Source: Agromyces luteolus
GTDB taxonomy: Bacteria > Actinomycetota > Actinomycetes > Actinomycetales > Microbacteriaceae
DNA length: 64,000 bases
NCBI RefSeq assembly: GCF_009729855.1
Contig: NZ_WODA01000008.1
Span: forward strand, 103,805 to 167,804
Reading direction: 5' to 3'
This document shows, piece by piece, positions 20,296-29,333 of the stretch. The position numbers and the translations under genes are program-made. A model generated the notes under the pieces. That model worked only from the letters and a program-made list of their open reading frames with translations. It was not told the origin of the DNA and did no database searches. Position 1 is the stretch's first letter. Each line of letters begins with the position of its first letter.

Positions 20296-20709
20296 CTACT
20301 TGATGAGGCGGATGGCGAAGGGGTAGCGGTAGTGGTTGCCGTCCTTCGCGGTCATGAAGGCGATGATCGAGAAGATCACGCCGAGGATCCACGGCAGGTA
20401 GGTGAGGAAGCCGAAGAGCGCACCGAACCCGAACGTGACGACCGTGATGATCGTCGTCAGCACCCAGAGTGCGACGGTGGCGAGCACGAGCGTGATCTGG
20501 AAGTTCAGCGCCTCCTTGCCCTCGGTGTTCGTGAACGAACCGCGGTCCTTGAAGACGAGCCAGATGATGAGCGACGGCAGGATGCCGAGGATGCCGCCGA
20601 GGTGGGCGAACGAGCCCCACTGGACGTCCTGCTCGTGCGAGAGCGGGGCAGAGGGGGTCGGCTGCGGAGCGGCGTTCGGATCCTGAGGAGGAAGGTTGGA
20701 GTCGGTCAT
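20296..20709 (-). CDS. DUF4870-type small membrane protein
   Basis: The 137-residue protein has a Pro-rich N-terminal tail, VQWGSFAHLGGILGILPSLI, a second and third hydrophobic helix, and the C-terminal YRYPFAIRLIK. It is a paralogue of the neighbour at 19736-20182. ATG 20709 is chosen because GAAAGG lies close upstream; the frame is open for another 48 codons that look non-coding. It probably inserts in the cytoplasmic membrane. Its role is unknown. Confidence 0.8.
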   Translation of the reverse strand: MTDSNLPPQDPNAAPQPTPSAPLSHEQDVQWGSFAHLGGILGILPSLIIWLVFKDRGSFTNTEGKEALNFQITLVLATVALWVLTTIITVVTFGFGALFGFLTYLPWILGVIFSIIAFMTAKDGNHYRYPFAIRLIK

Positions 20710-20837
20710 GGCGGAGCCTTTCGATGTGGGGAAGCGCACGTGCCGCGGCCGGGAACGGCGTCGCGGGGTGCGGGACGATGCACACGCTATCGGCGCGGCG
20801 GACCGCCCGGCAACGGTGTGCGCCCTGAATCTCGGGA

Positions 20838-20869
20838 TATGATTAGCAGTCACGTGGGCGGAGTGCCAA
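20838..20869 (+). promoter_or_regulatory. hrcA promoter -10 and CIRCE operator
   Basis: TTAGCAGTC (20843-20851), a 9-base spacer, and GAGTGCCAA (20861-20869) match the CIRCE consensus TTAGCACTC-N9-GAGTGCTAA with one change in each arm. A -10 hexamer TATGAT (20838-20843) overlaps its left edge, so HrcA bound here would cover the transcription start of hrcA-dnaJ: autoregulated heat-shock control. Confidence 0.85.
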
Positions 20870-20912
20870 GCACGCGTCGTCCGGGTCCGATCGGTCGAGG
20901 GAAGCGAGGGTC

Positions 20913-21932
20913 ATGGTCTCCGAACGCAGTCTCGCGGTCCTCCGCGCGATCGTGCAGGACTACGTCGAATCGCGGGAGCCGGTGGGCTCCAAGTCGATCG
21001 TCGAACGCCACCGGTTCGGCGTGTCCGCCGCGACGATCCGCAACGACATGGCCCTCCTGGAAGAGGAGGAGCTCATCGCGGCGCCGCACACCTCGTCGGG
21101 GCGCATCCCCACCGACAAGGGCTACCGGGTGTTCGTCGACCGGCTCGCCGACATCCGTCCGCTCTCGGCCACGCAGCGGCACGCCATCGAGACCTTCCTC
21201 GGCGAGTCGAACGACCTCGACGAACTGCTCGGCCGCACGGTCCGCCTCGTCTCGCAGCTCACCCGGCAGCTCGCCGTGGTCCAGTACCCCAGCTTCGCGC
21301 GCGCCCGCGTGCGGCACGTCGAGCTCGTCTCGCTCGCGCCGACGCGGGTGCTCTGCATCCTCATCTCCGACAGCGGCCAGGTCGAGCAGCGGCTCGCCGA
21401 GCTCGACCAGCCCGCCGACGAGGCGACGCTCGCGCGCCTCCGCGACCGGCTGAACGAGGTGGCCGCGGGCCTGACGATGGCGGATGCCGCGACGGCCCTC
21501 TCCGCCGAGACCGAGCACGCCGACCGCGCCCACGCCGAGGTGCTCCACACGCTCGCGGCGACGCTCGCCGACCAGGCCAAGATCACCCGGTCCGACCGCC
21601 TCGTGGTCGCCGGCGCCGCGAACCTCGTGCGCACCGAGCAGGACTTCGCCGGGAACATCCTCGGCGTGATGGAGGCCATCGAGGAGCAGGTCGTCATCCT
21701 CAGGCTCTTCGGCGAGATGGCCGCCGACGAGGGCATCGCCGTGCGCATCGGCCGCGAGAACGCCGCGTTCGGGCTCGGCGACACCTCCGTGGTGTCGACC
21801 GCGTTCGCCGTGCCCGGGCGCGACGTGTCGCGCCTCGGCGTCGTCGGCCCCACCCGCATGGACTACTCCCAGAGCATGGCCGCCGTCCGCGCGGTCGCCC
21901 GCTACCTCTCCCGCACGCTCGGCGAGAACTGA
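20913..21932 (+). CDS. hrcA: heat-inducible transcription repressor HrcA
   Basis: The 339-residue protein has an N-terminal winged helix (SERSLAVLRAIVQDYVESRE, VGSKSIVERHRFGVSAATIR), a GAF-like middle domain and the HrcA C-terminal dimerisation region (VVGPTRMDYSQSMAAVRAVA). It represses chaperone genes by binding CIRCE and is kept active by GroEL. Its own CIRCE site is 44 bases upstream. The ATG is preceded by a GAGGG ribosome site. dnaJ follows after 57 bases. Confidence 0.96.
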   Translation: MVSERSLAVLRAIVQDYVESREPVGSKSIVERHRFGVSAATIRNDMALLEEEELIAAPHTSSGRIPTDKGYRVFVDRLADIRPLSATQRHAIETFLGESNDLDELLGRTVRLVSQLTRQLAVVQYPSFARARVRHVELVSLAPTRVLCILISDSGQVEQRLAELDQPADEATLARLRDRLNEVAAGLTMADAATALSAETEHADRAHAEVLHTLAATLADQAKITRSDRLVVAGAANLVRTEQDFAGNILGVMEAIEEQVVILRLFGEMAADEGIAVRIGRENAAFGLGDTSVVSTAFAVPGRDVSRLGVVGPTRMDYSQSMAAVRAVARYLSRTLGEN

Positions 21933-21989
21933 ACCGCACGGGCCGCCCCGCGGCATCCGTCACCGGCAATCGAAAGGAACCCGCCTCAC

Positions 21990-23093
21990 GTGGCCGACCA
22001 CTACGAGGTCCTCGGCGTCGCACGCGACGCCTCCCCGGACGAGATCAAGAAGGCCTACCGCCGGCTCGCGCGCGAGCTCCACCCCGACGTGAACCCCGGC
22101 GCCGAGGCATCCGAGCGGTTCAAGGAGGTCACGCACGCGTACGACGTGCTCTCCGACCCGAAGCAGCGCCAGCAGTACGACCTCGGCGGCCAGGGCGGGT
22201 TCGGCGGCGGCGGCGCCGGGTTCGGCGGCTTCGGCGACATCTTCGAGACGTTCTTCGGTGCGGGGCAGGCGAGCCGAGGGCCGCGATCCCGGCGCGAACG
22301 CGGCCAGGACGCGCTGATCCGCCTCGAGGTCGGACTCGACGACGTCATCTTCGGCACGCACCGCGACCTCGAGGTCGACACGGCCGTCGTGTGCGAGACG
22401 TGCCACGGCTCGTGCTGCAAGCCGGGCACCTCGCCCGTCACCTGCGACATCTGCGGCGGCAGCGGCCACATCCAGCGCGCGGTGCGCTCGCTCCTCGGCA
22501 ACGTGATGACCTCGAGCCCCTGCGGATCCTGCCGCGGGTACGGCACGATCATCGCCACGCCGTGCGTCACCTGCCAGGGCCAGGGCCGCGTGCGAGCGCG
22601 CCGGACGGTCCCCGTCGACGTCCCCGCGGGCGTCGACACGGGCGTGCGCCTGCAGATGCCGGGCTCCGGCGAGGCCGGCCCCGCCGGCGGCCCGAACGGC
22701 GACCTCTACCTCGAGATCAAGGTGAAGAACCACGAGGTGTTCAGCCGCAACGGCGACGACCTGCTGTGCACCCTCGAGGTGCAGATGACGGACGCCGTGC
22801 TCGGCACGTCCGCGAAGGTCGCCGCGCTCGACGGCGACGTCGACCTGGAGCTGAAGCCCGGCGTGCAGTCGGGCGAGATCCTCACCGTGAAGGACCGCGG
22901 GATCACGCACCTCCGCGGCAGCGGCCGCGGCGACCTCAAGGTGGCCGTGCACGTCGTCACGCCGACGAAGCTGAACCACAAGGAGCGCGAGCTCGTGGAG
23001 CAGCTGGCGAAGCAGCGCAAGGCGCAGCCGCCGCAGCTCGGACACTTCCAGCAGGGGCTCTTCGCGCGCCTGCGCGACCGGTTCCTGGGCTGA
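21990..23093 (+). CDS. dnaJ: chaperone DnaJ
   Basis: The 367-residue type I J-protein has an N-terminal J domain with HPD (ELHPDVNPG), a Gly/Phe-rich stretch ([20 protein letters not shown]), and a zinc-binding domain with four cysteine pairs (CETC, CDIC, CGSC, CVTC). The C-terminal substrate-binding domains follow. The first zinc repeat reads CETCHGSC rather than CxxCxGxG. Together with DnaK and GrpE it folds proteins; being in the hrcA operon, this is the heat-regulated DnaJ2-type copy common in actinobacteria. GTG start with GAAAGGA upstream. Confidence 0.95.
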   Translation: MADHYEVLGVARDASPDEIKKAYRRLARELHPDVNPGAEASERFKEVTHAYDVLSDPKQRQQYDLGGQGGFGGGGAGFGGFGDIFETFFGAGQASRGPRSRRERGQDALIRLEVGLDDVIFGTHRDLEVDTAVVCETCHGSCCKPGTSPVTCDICGGSGHIQRAVRSLLGNVMTSSPCGSCRGYGTIIATPCVTCQGQGRVRARRTVPVDVPAGVDTGVRLQMPGSGEAGPAGGPNGDLYLEIKVKNHEVFSRNGDDLLCTLEVQMTDAVLGTSAKVAALDGDVDLELKPGVQSGEILTVKDRGITHLRGSGRGDLKVAVHVVTPTKLNHKERELVEQLAKQRKAQPPQLGHFQQGLFARLRDRFLG

Positions 23094-23112
23094 CGGCGGG
23101 GCGGATGCCGCG

Positions 23113-23847
23113 ATGAGCCACCTCTACCTCGACGAGACGCTCGACCTCGACTCGGTGCGGCAGGGCGACGCGGTCGAGCTCGGGGGCGACGAGGCACGGC
23201 ACGCGGTCACGGTGTCGCGCCTGCGCGTCGGCGAGCGGGTCTCGATCGGCGACGGCCGCGGCCGCGTCGTGCACGGTCCGGTGACCGCGGCCGAGCCGCG
23301 GCGGCTGGAGGTCGAGGTCGAATCGGTGGGCGACGAGCCCGAGCCGTCGCCCCGGCTCACGCTCGTCCAGGCGCTCGCGAAGGGCGACCGCGACGAGCTC
23401 GCCGTGCAGGCCGCGACCGAGCTCGGCGTCGACCGCATCGTGCCCTGGTCGGCGACCCGGTCGGTGTCGCGCTGGGAGGGGCCGAAGGCCGAGAAGGGAC
23501 GCGCCCGTTGGGCGAGCATCGTGCGCGAGGCCGTGAAGCAGTCGCTCCGCGCCCGCATCCCCGCGGTCGAGCCGGTCGCGTCGACGCGCGAGCTTCCCGC
23601 GCGGCTCGAGGGCGAGCGGATGCTGCTGCTCGTCCCCGGCGCGGAGACGCCGCTCAGCGGCATCCGCCCCGACGGCCGCGACCTCGCGCTCGTCGTCGGC
23701 CCGGAGGGCGGCATGGACCCGGCCGAGATCGAGCGGCTCACGCTCGCCGGTGCGGAGCCGGTTCGGCTCGGTGACTCCGTGCTCCGCACGTCGACGGCGG
23801 GCCCTGCCGCGATCGCCGTGCTCTCGGTCGCGCTCGGGCGGTGGTGA
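23113..23847 (+). CDS. rsmE: 16S rRNA (uracil-1498-N3)-methyltransferase RsmE
   Basis: The 244-residue SPOUT-class methyltransferase methylates U1498 of 16S rRNA using SAM. It has an N-terminal PUA-like domain (HLYLDETL, GGDEARHAVTVSRLRVGERV), the LVQALAKGDRDELAVQAATE motif, and the trefoil-knot motifs LVVGPEGGMDPAEIE and RLGDSVLRTSTAGPAAI. Length is normal. It sits between dnaJ and the HIT gene, a common actinobacterial arrangement, and starts 19 bases after dnaJ. Confidence 0.94.
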   Translation: MSHLYLDETLDLDSVRQGDAVELGGDEARHAVTVSRLRVGERVSIGDGRGRVVHGPVTAAEPRRLEVEVESVGDEPEPSPRLTLVQALAKGDRDELAVQAATELGVDRIVPWSATRSVSRWEGPKAEKGRARWASIVREAVKQSLRARIPAVEPVASTRELPARLEGERMLLLVPGAETPLSGIRPDGRDLALVVGPEGGMDPAEIERLTLAGAEPVRLGDSVLRTSTAGPAAIAVLSVALGRW

Positions 23848-23871
23848 GCCATCCGTCGCTACGATGGAGGG

Positions 23872-24228
23872 ATGAGCGGAACGGCTGAGCCCACGGTCTT
23901 CGAGCGCATCGCCGCCGGCGAGATCCCGGCGAAGATGGTCGCCGAGACCGATCGCGTCATCGCGTTCCACGACATCTCGCCGCAGGCGCCGGTGCACGTG
24001 ATCGTGACCCCGCGCGTCGGGCGGCACCGCGACGTCGTCGAGCTCGCCGCCGACGACCCCGAGCTGCTCGCCGAACTCGTCTCGGTGGCCAAGGGCATCG
24101 CCGACGACCTGGCCGACGGGCAGTTCCGCCTCATCTTCAATACCGGCCCCGCTGCGGGCCAGACCGTGTTCCACGTGCACGCCCACGTCCTCGGGGGCGG
24201 CCTCAGGGAGGGATCGCTTGGCGGCTGA
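23872..24228 (+). CDS. HIT family protein (nucleotide hydrolase/transferase)
   Basis: The 118-residue protein is a histidine-triad protein with FHVHAHVLGG near the C-terminus and FERIAAGEIPAKMV at the N-terminus, like HinT. HinT proteins hydrolyse adenosine phosphoramidates; the true substrate here is unknown. TACGAT (23860-23865) lies six bases before the ATG, which predicts its own leaderless promoter inside the rsmE-phoH cluster. The 3' end overlaps phoH by 11 bases. Confidence 0.92.
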   Translation: MSGTAEPTVFERIAAGEIPAKMVAETDRVIAFHDISPQAPVHVIVTPRVGRHRDVVELAADDPELLAELVSVAKGIADDLADGQFRLIFNTGPAAGQTVFHVHAHVLGGGLREGSLGG

Positions 24229-25339
24229 CGACGCGGGGGACCTCCCGCTCTCCGGATCCGAGGTCCGCTCCGACGAGGAGCGACTGAAGATCGACGGCAT
24301 CGCCATGGTCCGGCTCCTCGGGCCGCAGGACCGCCTCCTCACGACGATCGAACGGGAGTACCCCGGCGTCGACGTGCACGTGCGCGGCAACGAGATCGCC
24401 ATCCGCGGCGACGCCGAGGACCGCATCCGCGTCCGCCGCCTCGTCGAGGAGCTCCTCGAGCTCGTCCGCGGCGGCGGCGACCCGACACCCATCGAAGTGA
24501 GGAGCTCGGCCCGCATGCTCGACGCCGACCCGAATGCCCGCCCCTCCGAGCAGCTCGGACAGGTCATCGTCTCCAGCCGGGGCAAGTCGATCCGGCCGAA
24601 GACCGAGGGCCAGCGCGCCTACGTCGACGCGATCGACGAGCACACGATCGTGTTCGGCATCGGCCCGGCCGGCACCGGCAAGACCTACCTGGCGATGGCG
24701 AAGGCCGTCCAGGCGCTGCAGCGCAAGGAGGTCAACCGGATCATCCTGACCCGTCCGGCCGTCGAGGCGGGGGAGCGGCTCGGGTTCCTGCCCGGCACGC
24801 TCACCGAGAAGATCGACCCCTACCTGCGCCCGCTCTACGACGCGCTCAACGAGATGATGGACCCCGAGCTCGTCCCGAAGCTCCTCGCGACGGGGACCGT
24901 CGAGGTCGCCCCGCTCGCGTACATGCGCGGTCGCACCCTGAACGACTCCTTCGTCGTCCTCGACGAGGCGCAGAACACGACGCCCGAGCAGATGAAGATG
25001 TTCCTCACCCGCCTCGGCTTCGGCTCCAAGATGGTCGTCACCGGCGACATCACGCAGGTCGACCTGCCGGGCGGTTCGTCGGGCCTGCGCCTCGTCACGC
25101 GCATCCTCGACCACGTGGAGGACATCCACTTCGCCCGGCTCACCAGCGACGACGTGGTGCGGCACACGCTCGTCGGCCGCATCGTCGACGCGTACACCGA
25201 GTACGACCAGCGCGCGCAGGCGCAGCGGTACGAGCGCGAGCAGGCTCGCGAGTTCGCGAACCGGGCCGAGCGGCGCGGCGCCGACCGGCGCGGTGCTCAG
25301 GGCCCCCGTGACCACCTCCCGAGGAAGAGGCAGCCGTGA
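24218..25339 (+). CDS. phoH: PhoH-like ATPase
   Basis: The 373-residue protein has an N-terminal KH-like region ([38 protein letters not shown]) and a PhoH ATPase domain with Walker [12 protein letters not shown], Walker [10 protein letters not shown] and [13 protein letters not shown]. PhoH proteins are thought to act in RNA metabolism with YbeY, whose gene follows directly. The start is TTG at 24218, chosen because AGGGAGGGA (24204-24212) is ideally spaced. It overlaps the HIT gene by 11 bases. Confidence 0.93.
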   Translation: MAADDAGDLPLSGSEVRSDEERLKIDGIAMVRLLGPQDRLLTTIEREYPGVDVHVRGNEIAIRGDAEDRIRVRRLVEELLELVRGGGDPTPIEVRSSARMLDADPNARPSEQLGQVIVSSRGKSIRPKTEGQRAYVDAIDEHTIVFGIGPAGTGKTYLAMAKAVQALQRKEVNRIILTRPAVEAGERLGFLPGTLTEKIDPYLRPLYDALNEMMDPELVPKLLATGTVEVAPLAYMRGRTLNDSFVVLDEAQNTTPEQMKMFLTRLGFGSKMVVTGDITQVDLPGGSSGLRLVTRILDHVEDIHFARLTSDDVVRHTLVGRIVDAYTEYDQRAQAQRYEREQAREFANRAERRGADRRGAQGPRDHLPRKRQP

Positions 25340-25797
25340 GCATCGAAATCAACAACGAGTCGTCGATCGAGGTCGACGAGTCCGCGCTGCAGCGCCTCGC
25401 GGTCTACGCGCTCGACATGATGCACGTGCACGCCGACGCCGAGCTCGCGATCGTGCTCGTCGACGAGGGCGCCATGGAGCAGCTGCACGTGCAGTGGATG
25501 GACGAGCCCGGACCGACGGACGTGCTGAGCTTCCCGATGGACGAGCTGCGCCCGGGCACCGCCGAGGAGCCCGCGCCGCCCGGCCTCCTCGGCGACGTCG
25601 TGCTCTGCCCGCAGGTCGCCGAGGCGCAGGCGAAGGCCGCGGGCCACGCACTGCTCGACGAACTGCTGCTGCTCACCACGCACGGCATCCTCCACCTGCT
25701 CGGCTTCGACCACGCCGAGCCCGACGAGGAGAAGGAGATGTTCGGGATCCAGCGCGACATCCTCGTCGGCTTCTCGATGCAGGAGCGTCGTCGCTGA
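25336..25797 (+). CDS. ybeY: endoribonuclease YbeY (16S rRNA maturation)
   Basis: The 153-residue zinc-dependent endoribonuclease functions in 16S rRNA 3'-end maturation and quality control. The zinc motif [11 protein letters not shown] near the C-terminus is complete, and the [11 protein letters not shown] segment is typical. The GTG start overlaps the phoH stop by 4 bases, with GAGGAAGAGG upstream. phoH, ybeY, the CorC-like gene and era form one tightly packed operon. Confidence 0.96.
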   Translation: MSIEINNESSIEVDESALQRLAVYALDMMHVHADAELAIVLVDEGAMEQLHVQWMDEPGPTDVLSFPMDELRPGTAEEPAPPGLLGDVVLCPQVAEAQAKAAGHALLDELLLLTTHGILHLLGFDHAEPDEEKEMFGIQRDILVGFSMQERRR

Positions 25798-25799
25798 CC

Positions 25800-27119
25800 A
25801 TGCTGCCCTGGCTCTTCCTCGCGGCCGCCTTCGTCCTCGTCGCGTTCGGCGGCCTCATGGCCGCGGTCGATTCCGCGATCGGCGTGAGCTCTCGCGCCGA
25901 CCTCGTCGAGCTCTCCGTCGGCGCGCGCGCCGAGCGGTCCCTGCGCGCCATCGCCGACGACACGGGCGCGCACGTCAACGCCGTCAACTTCATGCGCATC
26001 CTCGCCGAGACCACGGCGGCCGTGCTCGTGACGCTCGCGTTCACCTTCTTCCTCGACGACGTGTGGCTGGTGCTGCTCGTCTCGGCGCTCATCATGACCG
26101 CGGTCTCGTTCGTGCTGGTCGGCGCGAGCCCGCGGAGCGTCGGACGCGCGCACGCCGCGAAGGTCCTCCGTCTCTCCGCGCCGCTGGTGCGCGGCGTGCG
26201 GCTGCTGCTCGGACCGCTCGCGAACGCGCTGGTCTCGCTCGGCAACCGCGTCACGCCCGGTCGGATCCGGTTCGCCGGAGTCTCCAGCGAGGAGCAGCTG
26301 CTCAGCATCGTCGACGAGGCGACCGAGCTCGAGGTGCTCGAGCAGGCCGACCGCGAGCTCATCCACTCGGTGTTCGAGTTCAGCGACACGCTGGTGCGCG
26401 AGGTCATGGTGCCGCGCACCGACATGGTGACGATCGAGTCGTCCGCCCACCTTCCCCAGGCGATGGCGCTGTTCCTCAAGGAGGGCTACTCGCGCATCCC
26501 GGTGATCGACCGCGAGGCCGACGACATCGTCGGCGTGCTGTACCTGCGCGACCTCGCCCGGCTCGGCTTCGAGCGCCCGCTCGACGCCGCGACGCTGACC
26601 GTCGCCGACCTCGCGCGGCCCGCGGTGTTCGTGCCCGAGTCGATGGGCGCCGATGCGCTGCTGCGCCAGATGCAGCTGGAATCGAACCACCTCGCGATGG
26701 TCGTCGACGAGTACGGCGGCATCGCGGGGCTCGCGACGCTCGAGGACCTGATCGAGGAGCTCGTCGGCGACATCTCCGACGAGTACGATCGAGAGGCCGC
26801 GCAGGTCGAGGAGCTCGGCGAGGGTCGATTCCGCGTGAACGCGCGCCTGCCGGTCGACGAGCTCGGCGAGCTCTTCGGCCTCGACCTGGAGGACGAGGAC
26901 GTCGACTCCGTCGGCGGCCTCCTCGCCAAGGAGCTCGGCCGCCTGCCGCTCCGCGGCGACCGCGTGAGCGTCAGCGGCCTCCTCCTCGAGGCCGAGCGCA
27001 CCGAGGGTCGCCGCAAGCGCATCGCGACGATCCTCGTCGAGGCCGACCAGGCCCTCATCGACGTCCGTGCGGCCTTCGCCGACGACGAGCCGGCCACCCA
27101 CGAGGGGATCCGCCCATGA
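25800..27119 (+). CDS. hemolysin C/CorC family CNNM-CBS membrane protein
   Basis: The 439-residue protein has an N-terminal CNNM transmembrane domain (about residues 1-190), a pair of CBS domains (VMVPRTDMVTIE, YSRIPVIDREADDIVGVLYL, LAMVVDEYGGIAGLATLEDL), and a C-terminal CorC/HlyC domain (RFRVNARLPVDELGELFG). Such proteins are linked to magnesium or cobalt efflux; the hemolysin name is historical. The ATG is 2 bases after ybeY and the stop overlaps era (ATGA). The gene order ybeY-corC-era is conserved in actinobacteria. Confidence 0.93.
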   Translation: MLPWLFLAAAFVLVAFGGLMAAVDSAIGVSSRADLVELSVGARAERSLRAIADDTGAHVNAVNFMRILAETTAAVLVTLAFTFFLDDVWLVLLVSALIMTAVSFVLVGASPRSVGRAHAAKVLRLSAPLVRGVRLLLGPLANALVSLGNRVTPGRIRFAGVSSEEQLLSIVDEATELEVLEQADRELIHSVFEFSDTLVREVMVPRTDMVTIESSAHLPQAMALFLKEGYSRIPVIDREADDIVGVLYLRDLARLGFERPLDAATLTVADLARPAVFVPESMGADALLRQMQLESNHLAMVVDEYGGIAGLATLEDLIEELVGDISDEYDREAAQVEELGEGRFRVNARLPVDELGELFGLDLEDEDVDSVGGLLAKELGRLPLRGDRVSVSGLLLEAERTEGRRKRIATILVEADQALIDVRAAFADDEPATHEGIRP

Positions 27120-28009
27120 CCGATTACCGCGCCGGCTTCGTCTCCTTCGTGGGGCGCCCGAACGTCGGCAAGTCCACGCTCACGAACGCGCTCGTCGGCG
27201 AGAAGGTCGCGATCACGAGCTCGAAGCCGCAGACGACGAGGCGTGCCATCCGCGGCATCGTGCACCGCTCGTACGGCCAGCTCATCGTGGTCGACACCCC
27301 GGGGCTGCACCGGCCGCGCACGCTGCTCGGCGAGCGCCTGAACTCGCTCGTGCAGTCCACGCTCGGGGACGTCGACGTGATCGGATTCTGCGTTCCCGCC
27401 GATGAGGCCATCGGCCCTGGCGATCGGTTCATCAACGAGCAGCTCGACCAGTACCCGCGCGCGAAGAAGGTCGCGATCGTCACCAAGACGGATGCCGCGG
27501 GCAAGGCGAGGGTCGCCCAGCAGCTGCTCGCGGTCTCGCAGCTGCGCGAGTGGGACGCGATCATCCCGGTCTCCGCGCCGAGGGGCGAGCAGCTCGACGT
27601 GCTGGTCGACGAGCTGCTGCAGCTGATGCCCCAGTCGGAGCATCCGCTCTACCCGGCGGAGACCACGACCGACGAGGACACGGCCGAGCGGATCGCCGAG
27701 TTCGTCCGCGAGGCGGCGCTCGAGGGCGTGTCCGACGAGCTGCCGCACTCGATCGCGGTGACGGTCGACGACATGATCGAGCGCGAGGACAAGGACCTGC
27801 TCGAGGTCTACGCGAACCTGTACGTCGAGCGCGACAGCCAGAAGGGCATCATCATCGGCAAGGGCGGTGCCCGTCTCCGCGAGGTGGGCGAACGCGCACG
27901 CGGCCAGATCGAGGCGCTGCTGGGGCGCCGGGTCTACCTCGCACTGCACGTCAAGGTCGCGAAGGACTGGCAGCGCGATCCGAAGCAGCTCGGGCGGCTC
28001 GGGTTCTGA
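27116..28009 (+). CDS. era: GTPase Era
   Basis: The 297-residue Ras-like GTPase binds the 3' end of 16S rRNA during 30S assembly. G1 GRPNVGKST, G3 DTPGLH, G4 TKTD (a common variant of NKxD) and G5 SAP are present, and the C-terminal KH domain reads GIIIGKGGARLREVGERAR. The ATG overlaps the preceding stop by 4 bases. It ends the phoH-ybeY-corC-era operon. YbeY and Era act on the same rRNA end, consistent with co-transcription. Confidence 0.97.
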   Translation: MTDYRAGFVSFVGRPNVGKSTLTNALVGEKVAITSSKPQTTRRAIRGIVHRSYGQLIVVDTPGLHRPRTLLGERLNSLVQSTLGDVDVIGFCVPADEAIGPGDRFINEQLDQYPRAKKVAIVTKTDAAGKARVAQQLLAVSQLREWDAIIPVSAPRGEQLDVLVDELLQLMPQSEHPLYPAETTTDEDTAERIAEFVREAALEGVSDELPHSIAVTVDDMIEREDKDLLEVYANLYVERDSQKGIIIGKGGARLREVGERARGQIEALLGRRVYLALHVKVAKDWQRDPKQLGRLGF

Positions 28010-28059
28010 GCCGCGCCCGCGTCGACGGAGCGGCATGCGGCCCTCGCCCGCGCCGCTGC

Positions 28060-28077
28060 GTCAGCCGATCGGATGAC
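28060..28077. promoter_or_regulatory. 18-bp inverted repeat upstream of the two-component operon
   Basis: GTCAGCC-GATC-GGATGAC is a near-perfect inverted repeat with one mismatched position. It is centred about 59 bases before the kinase start, and 38 bases separate it from the -10 TAGCGT (28116-28121). The same element, perfect, lies before the ABC exporter at 30020-30037. It is a probable binding site for the response regulator encoded at 29330. Confidence 0.65.
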
Positions 28078-28127
28078 TTCGCCGCCGACTCCGGATCGGC
28101 GACGCGTCGAGGGCGTAGCGTGATGCG

Positions 28128-29333
28128 GTGATCACCTCGAGCCGGCGGACGACCCTCATCGTCGACGGCGTCCTGGCCGCCCTGTTCCTCGCGGCGTGCT
28201 CGCTGTTCGCGCTCGTCGGCGGCTGGCCCGACGTGATCGTCTCCGTCCTGTTCGCCGCGGCGCTCGCGATCCGGCGCGTCGCGCCCGGTGCGTCGCTCGT
28301 GGTCGCGTGGGTCGCGGCGTGCGTGCAGATGCTGCTGCTGCGCGACCTGCAGCCGGCGGATGTCGCGGTGTTCGTCGTCGTCTACTCGACCTCGGCGCAC
28401 GGCTCGCCCGCCGTCCGCTGGTGGGGCCTCGGGTCGGCGGGCGCGGGCGCGGTCCTCGCGGCGGTGTACCTCGCGCTCGTGAAGCCGTTCGTCGACGGGT
28501 TCGCCGGTGTCGCGACCTCCGAGGCCCTCGCGACGCTCGCGTGGACCGCGCTGCTGTTCGGCGCGGCCCTGGCCGGGCTCGTGCTCGCGTGGACGATCGG
28601 TCTCCTGGTGCGCACCGTGCGCGACGCGCGCGAGCAACGGCGACGCGCGGAGTTCGATCGCCGTGAGCGGGAGCACGCCGAGTACCGGTACGTGGTCGAG
28701 CAGGAGCGCTCGCGCATCGCGCGCGACATGCACGACGTCGTCGCGCACTCGCTCGCGGTCGTCATCGCGCAGGCCGATGGCGCGCGCTTCGCGGCGCGGA
28801 CGCGCCCGGAGGCGGCATCCGAGGCCCTGCAGACCATCTCGGGCGTGGCGCGCGACGCGCTCGGCGACGTGCGGATGCTCCTCGGCGAGCTCCGGCACCG
28901 CGAGGGCACGTCGCCGCAGCCGGCGCTCGACGACCTCGACGACCTGGTCGAGCAGGTCCGCTCGGCCGGCCTCGACGTGCGACGGACGGAGCGCGGCGAA
29001 CGGGTCGCGCTCGGCGCCGGCCACCAGATCGCCGCGTACCGCATCGTGCAGGAAGGGCTCACGAACGCGCTCCGGCACGGCGACCCGGGCGCGCCCGTGC
29101 TGCTCGAGCTCGACTGGGACGCCGACGGTGTCGCGATCCGCGTCGAGAACGCGTTGCACCGAGCCGCCGAGGGCGACGGCGAGGGCGACCCGCGCGACCG
29201 GTCGGCAGCTCTGCGGCACGGCATCCCCGGCATGCGCGAGCGCGCCGAGCTCGCGGGCGGATCGTTCGGCGCGGAGGCGTCCGACGGGCGTTTCGTCGTG
29301 ACGGCGCGCATCCCCGCGCAGGCGGCGGCATGA
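28128..29333 (+). CDS. sensor histidine kinase (HisKA_3 type)
   Basis: The 401-residue membrane kinase has four or five N-terminal helices (LIVDGVLAALFLAACSLFAL onward), a basic coiled coil (REQRRRAEFDRREREHAEY), a HisKA_3 domain with phospho-His in RIARDMHDVVAHSLAVVIAQ, and HATPase_c (EGLTNALRHG N-box; GIPGMRERAELAGG). This is the DesK-like arrangement. TAGCGT (28116-28121) precedes the GTG by six bases, so the transcript is probably leaderless. The stop overlaps the response-regulator start (ATGA). The signal is unknown; adjacency to an ABC exporter suggests envelope or antimicrobial stress. Confidence 0.93.
   Translation: MITSSRRTTLIVDGVLAALFLAACSLFALVGGWPDVIVSVLFAAALAIRRVAPGASLVVAWVAACVQMLLLRDLQPADVAVFVVVYSTSAHGSPAVRWWGLGSAGAGAVLAAVYLALVKPFVDGFAGVATSEALATLAWTALLFGAALAGLVLAWTIGLLVRTVRDAREQRRRAEFDRREREHAEYRYVVEQERSRIARDMHDVVAHSLAVVIAQADGARFAARTRPEAASEALQTISGVARDALGDVRMLLGELRHREGTSPQPALDDLDDLVEQVRSAGLDVRRTERGERVALGAGHQIAAYRIVQEGLTNALRHGDPGAPVLLELDWDADGVAIRVENALHRAAEGDGEGDPRDRSAALRHGIPGMRERAELAGGSFGAEASDGRFVVTARIPAQAAA

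Noticed and set aside
24304..25339. ATG 24304 as the phoH start instead of TTG 24218
   Set aside because: No ribosome site before 24304, whereas the TTG has AGGGAGGGA at good spacing and gives the usual N-terminal region.
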